Made by a program: the position numbers and the translations under genes
From: Vulcanimicrobiota bacterium
Lineage (GTDB): Bacteria > Vulcanimicrobiota > Vulcanimicrobiia > Vulcanimicrobiales > Vulcanimicrobiaceae
Length of the DNA stretch: 5,256 bases
Assembly (NCBI GenBank): GCA_013043945.1
Contig: JABEUW010000221.1
Location: 1 to 5,256 of the forward strand
Direction: 5' to 3'
Part shown: positions 1-5,256 of the stretch, one piece after another
Position numbering within the stretch: the first letter of the stretch is position 1
How the letters are laid out: each line of letters starts with the position of its first letter
Notes under the pieces: generated by a model
The model's input: the letters and a program-made list of their open reading frames with translations, nothing else
Told to the model about the DNA's origin: nothing
The model's database searches: none

Positions 1-1
1 C

Positions 2-448
2 CTTCTCGAAGATTGCGCGGCGCGGGTCGGCATCGCGTTCTCCGATGGTCCGGCACGCGTTCGCATGATCGCGCGCCCCGATCTCCCCGCAGGCACCGTC
101 GACGTGCGCGTCGAGCCCGAACCGACGGTCGACGAAGCGCTCGACGACGATCTTCACCATCGTTTTTTTCTGCATATGGTGCAGGGAGCGCCGGCGTACG
201 GTATTTTTGCGTTGGAGGAGAGCACCGTCATCGGCCGCAGCGAATCGTCCGATATTTTTCTGCTCGATCCAGGCATCTCGCGCATACACGCCCGCATCGA
301 TATCAGCGATGGTGAGGCGACGATCGTCGATTGTGAATCGACCAACGGGACCTATATCAACGATGTGCGCATCGAGCGCCATGTGCTTGAGGACGGCGAC
401 GAAATTGTGGTTGGAAGCACGCGAATGCGCGTAGAGATTCGTGACTGA
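2..448 (+). CDS. FhaA-like FHA-domain protein, C-terminal part (5' end outside window)
   Basis: The frame is open from the left edge, so only the last 148 residues are visible and the true start lies upstream; the ATG at 65 is probably internal. Visible residues 66-145 form a complete FHA domain, the phospho-threonine peptide-binding fold. It has the IGRS turn (G78-R79), the SRIH motif (S93, R94, H96) and STNGT (N115-G116-T117), which are the usual phosphopeptide contacts. The stretch before it, with 'VRMIARPDLPAG' and an acidic tail, resembles the end of the FhaA N-terminal domain (DUF3662) that precedes FHA in actinobacterial FhaA; this is a resemblance by eye. A cytoplasmic adaptor reading Ser/Thr kinase signals for wall synthesis is inferred from family and neighbours. 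The stop codon overlaps the next FHA gene by 8 nt. The FHA assignment is very safe; the FhaA orthology is moderate. Confidence 0.85.
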   Translation, partial: LLEDCAARVGIAFSDGPARVRMIARPDLPAGTVDVRVEPEPTVDEALDDDLHHRFFLHMVQGAPAYGIFALEESTVIGRSESSDIFLLDPGISRIHARIDISDGEATIVDCESTNGTYINDVRIERHVLEDGDEIVVGSTRMRVEIRD

Positions 449-863
449 ATTACACACGGCTTGGGTACGGCTCGATACGCTCGGCATAACCGCCGCCCTC
501 GGCGTGGTTGCCGCGGTCGGTTTTTTACGTCGCGCCGATGCTCGCGAACCGATCGGCGACCTTACGCCGATTCCGGTACGCGTGTTCATTTTTGAAGGTT
601 CGGAGCGTCGCGAGTTGCGCGTGCTGACGCCCGCCCTCATCGGACGTGCGGGATCCTGTCACGTGCAGTTACAGGATGGGGACGTGAGTCGACGGCATGC
701 GCGCCTCGAGGCCGAGGAAGGCGTGCTCTACCTGCGTGATCTCCGGAGCGCGAACGGTACCTTTCTCAACGGAGAGGCCTTCGAAGGCGCGATTGAATTG
801 CGCGTTGGTGACGAGATCGATTGCGGTGCGACGCGGCTAGAGATTTTGGAGATCGGGGCATGA
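441..863 (+). CDS. FhaB-like membrane-anchored FHA-domain protein
   Basis: This is a 140-residue protein. Residues about 12-29 are a single hydrophobic segment (LGITAALGVVAAVGF), followed by a short basic/polar linker and an FHA domain at about 46-138. FHA signatures are complete: IGR (G68-R69), SRRH (S83, R84, H86) and SANGT (N105-G106-T107). One N-terminal membrane helix followed by FHA is the layout of actinobacterial FhaB/FipA, which binds phosphorylated partners at the septum or wall machinery. The start is GTG at 441, because an in-frame stop lies at 432-434 and no other start codon follows closely; the ribosome site before it is weak. It overlaps the upstream FHA gene by 8 nt and the downstream SEDS gene by ATGA, so translational coupling is likely. 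The domain is certain; the role in wall growth is inferred from context. Confidence 0.9.
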   Translation: MTELHTAWVRLDTLGITAALGVVAAVGFLRRADAREPIGDLTPIPVRVFIFEGSERRELRVLTPALIGRAGSCHVQLQDGDVSRRHARLEAEEGVLYLRDLRSANGTFLNGEAFEGAIELRVGDEIDCGATRLEILEIGA

Positions 864-2026
864 GCGTGCTGACCGGGTCGCCGTGGCTCGTCGCGCTCGC
901 CGCGCTGCTCGCGCTTGCCTGGGTGCTTCGCCGAACGCGCGGTAGTCGGCGCGATTGGTTCTTTCCCGTTGCGACGATCGTGCTCGTCATCTTCGGGGAG
1001 GTGCTGCTCGCACGTCTCTCGCCTGCACTCGCTCGCAAGCAACTCGTATGGATCTGCATCGCCTTCGGACTCGCGACGCTCCTCCAGCCCTATCTTGCCC
1101 GATTTCGACGCATCGCAACGGTAAAATACACCTGGATCGTCCTTTCGCTGGGACTCGTTGCCGCGACGGCAATCTTCGGCGAGCGGGTCAACGGGGCGAA
1201 GCTCTGGATTCGCATCGGCTCGCTGCACGTCGAACCGGTTGAAATCATCAAACTGCTCTTGGTGTTCTTCCTCGCAGCCTATCTCGCCGAGATGGGCGAT
1301 GCGATCGCAAAAGCGCGGTGGTGGTCGCTGCGTGCGAACGCAAAATATCTCGGACCGCTCTTTTTAGGCTGGGGCGCCTCGATTGGGCTCTTGGTCGTGC
1401 AACGCGATCTCGGCATGGGCGCCTTGCTGCTCTGCACGCTGCTGACCACGCTCTACGCCGCGACGCGGCGCAGCGACCTCGCGCTCGGCGCTGCAGCGGT
1501 CTTCGCGCTCGTCGCGTTTTGGGCGGCGGTGCACTTCCCATACGTGCACGAGCGAATCGCCGTCTGGCTCCACCCTTTTGCCGACCCGTACGGGGCCGGA
1601 TATCAGGCAGCGCAGAGTTATTTTTCTATCGCCGCCGGCGGCCTCTTCGGAACCGGGTTGGGGCTCGGCCATCCCGGCTTCATTCCTGACGTGAGCACCG
1701 ATTATATCGTTGCCGCGATCGCCGAGGAGTTCGGGTGGTTGGGGATCGTCGCAATTCTCGCGCTCTACCTGGCCGTCGTTCGCCGCGCCGTAAGCGTTGC
1801 GCGCGAGCAGCCCGATGCCTTCGCGAGTCTGCTCGCGGTCGGCTTGGCGGCGACGTTAGGGTTTCAAGTAGCGATCATCGTCGCAGGCGTCGCCGGGTTG
1901 GTGCCGCTCACCGGGATCACGTTGCCCTTTATCTCGTACGGCGGTAGCTCGATGGTTGCGAACGTCTTGCTGATCTCGTTGCTCCAGGAGATCGCGACGC
2001 GTCGCCCTGCGGAGGAGCGCGCGTGA
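860..2026 (+). CDS. FtsW/RodA/SpoVE-family SEDS peptidoglycan glycosyltransferase
   Basis: This 388-residue polytopic membrane protein has a normal family length and about ten hydrophobic segments. SEDS proteins polymerise lipid II into glycan strands, normally with a class B PBP as transpeptidase. Signatures in order are: GAKLWIRIG (112-120) and PVEIIKLL (126-133), matching the family's GA-rW-i and P-E-K block; QRDLGMG (181-187); DPYGAGYQAAQS (242-253) and GGLFGTGLGLG (260-270); the TDYIVAAIAEEFGWLG block (280-295), whose Asp281 aligns with the proposed catalytic Asp; and the hallmark FISYGGSS (357-364). I start it at ATG 860, which overlaps the previous stop as ATGA and has GGAG at 848-851 eight nt upstream. 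An upstream in-frame ATG at 821 would add 13 non-conserved residues inside the FHA gene. I cannot tell FtsW (division) from RodA (elongation) by sequence alone; the FHA neighbours favour the actinobacterial RodA-type locus. Confidence 0.95.
   Translation: MSVLTGSPWLVALAALLALAWVLRRTRGSRRDWFFPVATIVLVIFGEVLLARLSPALARKQLVWICIAFGLATLLQPYLARFRRIATVKYTWIVLSLGLVAATAIFGERVNGAKLWIRIGSLHVEPVEIIKLLLVFFLAAYLAEMGDAIAKARWWSLRANAKYLGPLFLGWGASIGLLVVQRDLGMGALLLCTLLTTLYAATRRSDLALGAAAVFALVAFWAAVHFPYVHERIAVWLHPFADPYGAGYQAAQSYFSIAAGGLFGTGLGLGHPGFIPDVSTDYIVAAIAEEFGWLGIVAILALYLAVVRRAVSVAREQPDAFASLLAVGLAATLGFQVAIIVAGVAGLVPLTGITLPFISYGGSSMVANVLLISLLQEIATRRPAEERA
2011..2016 (+). promoter_or_regulatory. Strong Shine-Dalgarno GGAGGA for the GTG start at 2023
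   Basis: A perfect GGAGGA lies inside the last codons of the SEDS gene, six nt before the GTG at 2023. The start and the upstream stop share GTGA. This fixes the otherwise ambiguous start of the downstream gene and supports translational coupling. Confidence 0.8.
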
Positions 2027-2790
2027 ATGCACGCTCGATTTTTTGGGCACTCCTTGCGGGCTTTGCGCTGTGGGCCTTCGTGTACGGAGCATTACACCCG
2101 CCAAAACCGCCGCCGATACCGAAGCCGACGCCGCTACCGCGCCTCGCTCCCAGCGGCCCCGCACGGCGCGATCTTTTTAGCCGCGATCCGGTGATCGCCG
2201 GGCGAACGCCGCGCCGCGGCTTTATTCCGGGGCCGGCACGCTTGGTAGCGATGGTGGGGCTCTGTGGATCCTCGTTGGCGGCAGAACGCACCATGCTCTC
2301 GGCGCCCTTTCCAATCGGGGTCATTCTCGATCCGCGCGCGCGCGATGCGCGTCGCGTCGCGGCGGTTGCGCACGCACATGGGGATGAACTCTTCGTTCAG
2401 GCCAAGCGAGCTCCGAGCGCCTCGGCGTTAAGAACGTGGCGGAAGCAGTTTGGAAGTATCCTCGGCATTGCGACCCGACACCCCAACCGCATGATTGCGA
2501 CGCTCGCGGGAAGCACGTTGGTGCTCTTCGACGAACGCGGCGCAAGCAATCCCATGGAATTTACGCGTTCGGAGATTCGTTTGATCCGTCGCGACGTGCG
2601 AATAGACGACCGGGATTCCGTTCCCTACATCACCTATATGCTCGAGCAGGCGACCGCGCTCGCGCGTCGGCGCGGCATCGTGGTGCTGCTGATGCGTCCG
2701 CGTCCGAACGATCTCACTGCAGTCGAAGGGCTCTTGCAGCGTCGCCACGACGTGCAGATCGTCCAACCGGCGACCGCCGAGCATGTTTGA
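2023..2790 (+). CDS. Membrane-anchored divergent polysaccharide deacetylase-like protein (DUF610/YibQ-like), active site apparently degenerate
   Basis: This is a 255-residue protein. Residues 6-24 are one membrane anchor, 25-47 a proline-rich spacer (HPPKPPPIPKPTPLPR), and about 72-250 the extracytoplasmic domain. The domain follows the DUF610 fold block by block: a first strand at 74-80 (LVAMVGL), FPIGVILDP (96-104) for the family's 'FPvTlAvlP', AAVAHAHGDELFVQ (113-126) for 'A..GhEvllH', TLVLFDERG (165-173), and RRDVRIDD (189-196) with an 'I..mLeqA..lARrrGivvllmRP' helix-strand (203-227) and VQIVQP at the end. The expected catalytic pieces are missing: the first-strand Asp pair is replaced by VGLCG and the His of 'HLPM' by Gln126. 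I therefore infer a non-catalytic wall- or glycan-binding role. It starts within the SEDS stop codon and overlaps the cytochrome gene by 8 nt. The fold assignment is by eye and moderately sure. Confidence 0.65.
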   Translation: MNARSIFWALLAGFALWAFVYGALHPPKPPPIPKPTPLPRLAPSGPARRDLFSRDPVIAGRTPRRGFIPGPARLVAMVGLCGSSLAAERTMLSAPFPIGVILDPRARDARRVAAVAHAHGDELFVQAKRAPSASALRTWRKQFGSILGIATRHPNRMIATLAGSTLVLFDERGASNPMEFTRSEIRLIRRDVRIDDRDSVPYITYMLEQATALARRRGIVVLLMRPRPNDLTAVEGLLQRRHDVQIVQPATAEHV

Positions 2791-3208
2791 TCGTCGGCGC
2801 GGCATTGCCGTGGCGCTCGTGCTCGTCGCGCTGGCGAGCGGGAGCGCGCAGCGCACGAAATCGGCGGATTCCGGCACCGGCGCGCTCGTCTCCGCGTACG
2901 ACGGCGGCGCGATCTATCAACAGCAATGTTCGACCTGCCACGGCGTTCGCGGTGAGGGCGTTGCGGGCGTCGCACCGAGTCTCCGGCTCGGCGCAACGCT
3001 CGACAGTCGTGCGACCCTGCTTGCCGTCGCGCGGGGCAGCCGCCGCAACGGCGCAGTAATGCCGAGTTGGTGCGGACTCTTGAGCGACCGAGAGATCGCC
3101 GACGTCGTCGCCTATATTCGGGTGACGTGGGGCGCGCGGCCGCAGGCGCCGACGGAGGGCGAGGTCGCTACGGCGTGCCGCTCGAGCGCGCAACGAGGAG
3201 CGCACTAA
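2783..3208 (+). CDS. Secreted mono-haem cytochrome c (class I type)
   Basis: This is a 141-residue protein with an N-terminal export signal: an RRR-containing n-region, a hydrophobic stretch at 8-18 and a small-residue end around ASGSA at 18-22. The haem site is CSTCH at 49-53 (C49 and C52 thioether-linked, H53 axial), preceded by GGAIYQQQ as in many cytochrome c helices. The sixth ligand is probably Met93 in AVMPSW, followed by the usual LSDREIADVVAYIR C-terminal helix (100-113). It is expected outside the cytoplasmic membrane as a small electron carrier; its partner cannot be named. Unusual are two additional cysteines, C97 (where family members often have Gly) and C132. The ATG overlaps the previous gene as ATGTTTGA and has no clear ribosome site, suggesting coupled translation. 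Its 3' end overlaps the opposing gene by 41 nt. Confidence 0.92.
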   Translation: MFDRRRGIAVALVLVALASGSAQRTKSADSGTGALVSAYDGGAIYQQQCSTCHGVRGEGVAGVAPSLRLGATLDSRATLLAVARGSRRNGAVMPSWCGLLSDREIADVVAYIRVTWGARPQAPTEGEVATACRSSAQRGAH

Positions 3209-4499
3209 CCGCAGCGCGCACCGTTTCGAATGCACGCGTTCGTTCCGGTGCGGCATCGGGTCCCGGCGCGAAGAGATTCATCGTTGCGTTCGCTTCGAAG
3301 AGCACGACCTCGCCGTTTGCGTCGATTGTAAAATCGATGCCGCCGTAATCGAGCCCGAGCGTTCGGCGAACGTACTCGAGCGCCGTTAGGGCGCGCGCAC
3401 CGAGCGTCGCGTTCATATCGGCGAGGAAAGCGCGTTCTTTGCGATCCTCCGTCGCTCGTGCGGAGAAATAATGCACCTTCCATTCCTGCGAACGCGCGAG
3501 ATGGATGGGATAGAGACGGTCGCCGACGATAAGAACGCGATATTTTCGGAAGAAGCCATCGGGAGCGCGCGTGTCGAGATACTCGATGGCGAGCAGTCGA
3601 TCTCCGGGCAAGGCGGCGAGAACGGCGGGCAGATCTTCGCGGCACTCGACGCGTTCGAAATACTCGCCGGTGTGGAAGCCCGGCGAACGGAGAAGGATGG
3701 GAAAAGCGAGCGATGCCGCGGGGAGCTCCGCTCTGGCGATCTCCACGGTGCGTGCAGTACGGAGCCCCGGAATCGATGCCATGCGAGCCGCGTTTTGCAC
3801 GCGCGAGCTTTCGAGTACCGCAGTGGGTGGATTGAGTACCGGTTCGCGCCGCGTTTCTAGGAATCGCAGGGCACCGGCGAGCGCTTCGCTGCAACGCTCG
3901 GCGTCGCCGATCGCGTTGAAGATTAGCGGATAGGCGTCGATCTGCATCTGCGGCTCGTAAAACTCCGCCACGAGAACGTCGCAAGCAAAGCGGTCGGCGT
4001 CGACGATCCGTTCGGTATCGACGTTTCCGCCGAGCGCGGAGAGGAGCAGCAGTACCCGCGTGCGCCGCGCACCGCCGCGCGGCGGAACGCGCCGAATCGG
4101 GTGTGTGGCGAATCCGATGCGAGCGTGTGCCCGCGCGCGCTCCCACGCAGCGTTGCGCGCGTGGAGGAGCGCGAGCCCTTGATGCGCGTCGATCGACCGT
4201 GGATCGATGGCGAGCGCGGCCTCGTACTGCTCGAGCGCCGCCGCCGGGTCGCCTTCGTCGAGGAGTGCGGCGGCGAGATTCGTGCGTGCGCGTAGATCCT
4301 GCGGATGCGATGCGACCGCCTGAGCGTACGCGAGTCGCCCGGCGCGCTTGTAGCCGCTATAGGTGAGCAGCGTGCCGAGATTCGTCAACGCCCCGAGATG
4401 CGTTGGGTCGGCGGCGAGGATCGCAACATAGGCGTCGCGCGCGGCTGCGCGTTCGCCGGCTGCTTCGAGCGCCTGGGCTTCCTGGAATGCTCGATCCAC
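3168..4499 (-). CDS. TPR-repeat / ATP-grasp fusion protein, substrate unknown
   Basis: This is a 443-residue cytoplasmic protein. Residues 1-136 are about four tetratricopeptide repeats of 34 residues; the clearest are 35-68 and 69-102, ending in the typical ALAIDP. After a basic PPRGG linker (139-143), residues about 148-435 form an ATP-grasp-type domain. FPILLRSPGFHTGEYFERV (266-284) resembles the nucleotide-binding strand and glycine loop, with Arg271 where classical members have Lys. EYLDTR (306-311) gives the base-contacting segment, FRKYRVLIVGDRLYPIHLA (317-335) the substrate side, and GGIDFTID...FEANATMN (386-408) the metal ligands D389, E402 and N404. ATP-grasp enzymes join a carboxylate to an amine through an acyl phosphate; which ones here is not visible. 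The TPRs may dock a protein partner. The GTG start is set by AAGGAGG at 4504-4510. It is oriented against the wall operon and probably transcribed alone. Confidence 0.88.
   Translation of the reverse strand: MDRAFQEAQALEAAGERAAARDAYVAILAADPTHLGALTNLGTLLTYSGYKRAGRLAYAQAVASHPQDLRARTNLAAALLDEGDPAAALEQYEAALAIDPRSIDAHQGLALLHARNAAWERARAHARIGFATHPIRRVPPRGGARRTRVLLLLSALGGNVDTERIVDADRFACDVLVAEFYEPQMQIDAYPLIFNAIGDAERCSEALAGALRFLETRREPVLNPPTAVLESSRVQNAARMASIPGLRTARTVEIARAELPAASLAFPILLRSPGFHTGEYFERVECREDLPAVLAALPGDRLLAIEYLDTRAPDGFFRKYRVLIVGDRLYPIHLARSQEWKVHYFSARATEDRKERAFLADMNATLGARALTALEYVRRTLGLDYGGIDFTIDANGEVVLFEANATMNLFAPGPDAAPERTRAFETVRAAVSALLVARSSGTP
4072..4085. repeat. 14-nt perfect GC palindrome inside the TPR/ATP-grasp gene
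   Basis: CCGCCGCGCGGCGG reads the same on both strands. It encodes the PPRGGA linker between the TPR and ATP-grasp halves, so coding constraint plus high G+C is sufficient explanation. No partner copy was noticed elsewhere in the window. Confidence 0.5.
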
Positions 4500-4580
4500 C
4501 GCGCCTCCTTCGAGATGCTGCGTTCGTTCGCCCGTGCGTGCGAGCAGGAGGAGCGCGAGCGAAGAAGCGAAGGGCAGGGG
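4500..4580. other. Divergent intergenic region, no recognisable promoter
   Basis: These 81 nt separate the two divergent starts and must carry or lie near the promoters of both genes. Apart from the two ribosome sites I see no convincing -10/-35 pair on either strand, no operator-like repeat and no hairpin. An in-frame ATG at 4515 exists for the rightward gene but has no ribosome site. Confidence 0.5.
4504..4510 (-). promoter_or_regulatory. Shine-Dalgarno AAGGAGG for the minus-strand GTG start at 4499
   Basis: On the minus strand AAGGAGG sits four nt before the GTG. It is nearly full anti-16S complementarity, at slightly short spacing, and it decides this start since no ATG is available nearby. 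Confidence 0.75.
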
Positions 4581-5048
4581 ATGCTTGGTCGTACGAAACG
4601 TCGCTACGCGTTTGTTGGGTGTTTCGTCGCTTTTTTGTTTGGAACTTCGACACTTGGATCTGCCCAGCCGCAGGGCGCTCCATCACCTCTCGTTTCGATC
4701 TCTCCGCGACCACTGCCATCATCGCAACCGGCGACTCTCGAGCCAAAGCAAATACGGCTCGTACGGCGCGTCTACGCGGAGTTACGGGCGGGGAAAAGTG
4801 ACACGACACTTTTCGATGCTCGAATGAATGAATTGCTCGATCCTGCTTCGCTCGCTTCGATAAAGGCAAGTCTTGCATCGTACGGTACGCCATCCGTCAT
4901 TACGTCGGCGTTCGAGCAGATTACTCCGACCTACAAGCTCGTCGATTATAGGTTTGAATTCGCCGGCGCTCGCACGTTAAAAATTCGGTTTTCATTCGAT
5001 CCGGACGGAAAAATCGGAGGGCTCTTTTTCCCGAAGAATTTCCACTAG
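4581..5048 (+). CDS. Small secreted protein with NTF2-like/DUF3887-like appearance
   Basis: This 155-residue protein has a clear signal peptide: basic n-region GRTKRR (3-8), hydrophobic core at 10-25 and a probable cut after GSA (26-28). A proline/serine-rich spacer runs from 30 to 52. The folded part (53-155) begins with a helix (KQIRLVRRVYAELRAGK), continues with LFDARMNELLDPASLASIKASLASYG and ends in strands such as YKLVDYRFEFAGARTLKIRF and DGKIGGLFF. This arrangement resembles the small NTF2-like domains (DUF3887 type) that often accompany secreted serine hydrolases and transpeptidases; I see no catalytic motif. I start it at ATG 4581 because GAAGGG (4569-4574) precedes it by six nt and the signal peptide begins directly; the open frame extends back to 4305, but that part lies across the opposing gene. 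G+C is visibly lower than in the neighbours. Function unknown. Confidence 0.8.
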   Translation: MLGRTKRRYAFVGCFVAFLFGTSTLGSAQPQGAPSPLVSISPRPLPSSQPATLEPKQIRLVRRVYAELRAGKSDTTLFDARMNELLDPASLASIKASLASYGTPSVITSAFEQITPTYKLVDYRFEFAGARTLKIRFSFDPDGKIGGLFFPKNFH

Positions 5049-5057
5049 GGTAGTGGA
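5041..5057. repeat. Perfect 7-bp inverted repeat covering the stop codon
   Basis: TCCACTA-GGG-TAGTGGA would form a seven-pair hairpin with a three-base loop; the TAG stop at 5046-5048 falls at the top of the 5' arm. No T-run follows, so it is not a standard intrinsic terminator, though it may protect or pause the transcript end. Confidence 0.6.
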
Positions 5058-5115
5058 CCGGGTAGGGCACCTCGGCGGCAGGAAGAGCCTGGCAGCAAAG
5101 GGGAAGGGCTCCGGT
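5058..5115 (+). other. Short leader before the last gene, possibly structured
   Basis: No gene fits here. ACCGG at 5057-5061 is complementary to CCGGT at 5111-5115, just before the ATG, and GAGCC (5085-5089) is complementary to GGCTC (5107-5111). The two helices compete for base 5111 and the second partly covers the ribosome site. A GCAAAG sits at 5095-5100. I recognise no established riboswitch family. Confidence 0.3.
5102..5108 (+). promoter_or_regulatory. Shine-Dalgarno-like GGAAGGG for the ATG at 5116
   Basis: This purine-rich run lies seven nt before the ATG at 5116 and, together with the signal peptide that starts there, supports that start over an in-frame GTG at 5053. Confidence 0.55.
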
Positions 5116-5256
5116 ATGAGACCTCGCAATCAGTCGTTCGCTCTTGCCGCCGCCCTCATGGTTTTTCCGGCTGGAGCCTTTGCGGCGAGCCCGGCCCCCG
5201 TTGCAACCGCGATGCCGACGCCCGCGCCTACTGCCCTCTCGTCGAAACGACTCGCC
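5116..5256 (+). CDS. N-terminal part of a secreted protein (runs off the window)
   Basis: Forty-seven codons are visible without a stop. They encode a typical export signal: basic start MRPR, hydrophobic core FALAAALMVFPAGAF (8-22) and an AFA-AS cut site near residue 23. A Pro/Ala/Thr-rich segment follows (SPAPVATAMPTPAPT, 25-39), as is common in linkers at the start of mature secreted proteins. There is no lipobox cysteine and no recognisable domain within the visible part. It lies 67 nt behind the small secreted protein in the same direction, so the two may share a transcript despite the inverted repeat between them. The start is chosen by the ribosome site and by where the signal peptide begins. 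The product cannot be identified from this fragment. Confidence 0.7.
   Translation, partial: MRPRNQSFALAAALMVFPAGAFAASPAPVATAMPTPAPTALSSKRLA

Noticed and set aside
2333..2380. CG-rich simple repeat run (gcgcgcgcg and gcgtcgcgtcgcg)
   Set aside because: It encodes DPRARDARRVAA in the deacetylase-like gene; Arg/Ala codon bias explains it and no unit is regularly repeated.
2023..2790. Class B PBP (PbpA) expected after the SEDS gene
   Set aside because: At 255 residues it is too short, and it has no SXXK, SXN or KTG motif; the DUF610-like pattern fits much better.
2428..3256. Long open frames overlapping the deacetylase-like and cytochrome genes on both strands
   Set aside because: Arg/Ala/Pro-rich translations without motifs, typical of shadow frames in high-GC DNA; the opposite frames carry recognisable domains.
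4305..4580. N-terminal extension of the small secreted protein back to ATG 4305
   Set aside because: This part lies across the opposing TPR/ATP-grasp gene and the divergent gap, has no domain appearance, and would bury the clear signal peptide; the ribosome site favours 4581.
5041..5057. Intrinsic terminator
   Set aside because: The hairpin is perfect but short and is followed by ccgggtaggg and not by a T-run.
5058..5115. Resemblance to a c-di-GMP (GEMM) riboswitch from AGGGCA and GCAAAG motifs
   Set aside because: The GGCAAACC and GACGCAAAGCC cores are not matched exactly, no GNRA-capped first hairpin forms between them, and only about 15 nt remain before the ATG, too few for the second aptamer hairpin.

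Overview
The window is one stretch of high-GC bacterial chromosome. Sampled coding lines are about 63% G+C in the left half, and the small gene near the right end is lower. Genes are tightly packed, with GTG starts and overlapping stop/start codons. The tandem FHA-domain genes followed by a SEDS glycosyltransferase recall the fhaA-fhaB-rodA part of the actinobacterial cell-wall island. The same order can occur in other deep-branching GC-rich phyla (Eremiobacterota-like bacteria come to mind), so I cannot assign a phylum from sequence alone. There is no sign of a phage, transposon, CRISPR array, tRNA or rRNA.

Left block (2-3208, + strand): five genes that each overlap the next by 8, 4, 4 and 8 nt, so almost certainly one translationally coupled operon. 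In order they are: the C-terminal end of an FhaA-like protein (possible FhaA N-terminal-type domain plus FHA), a short membrane-anchored FhaB-like FHA protein, an FtsW/RodA/SpoVE-family peptidoglycan glycosyltransferase, a membrane-anchored protein resembling a divergent polysaccharide deacetylase (DUF610/YibQ-like) whose active site looks eroded, and a secreted mono-haem cytochrome c. The FHA proteins probably link phospho-threonine signalling to the wall polymerase. The class B penicillin-binding protein that often follows a SEDS gene is not the next gene here.

Middle block (3168-4499, - strand): a TPR protein fused to a C-terminal ATP-grasp ligase domain. It converges on the cytochrome gene, with a 41-nt overlap of the two 3' ends.

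Right block (4581-5256, + strand): after an 81-nt divergent gap comes a small secreted protein with an NTF2-like/DUF3887-like appearance and clearly lower G+C. It ends in a short perfect inverted repeat that covers its stop codon. A 67-nt leader follows, then the first 47 codons of another secreted protein that runs off the window.

The most notable points are the apparently inactive deacetylase-like gene directly behind the SEDS gene, the cytochrome c coupled to the same operon, and the TPR/ATP-grasp fusion of unknown substrate.
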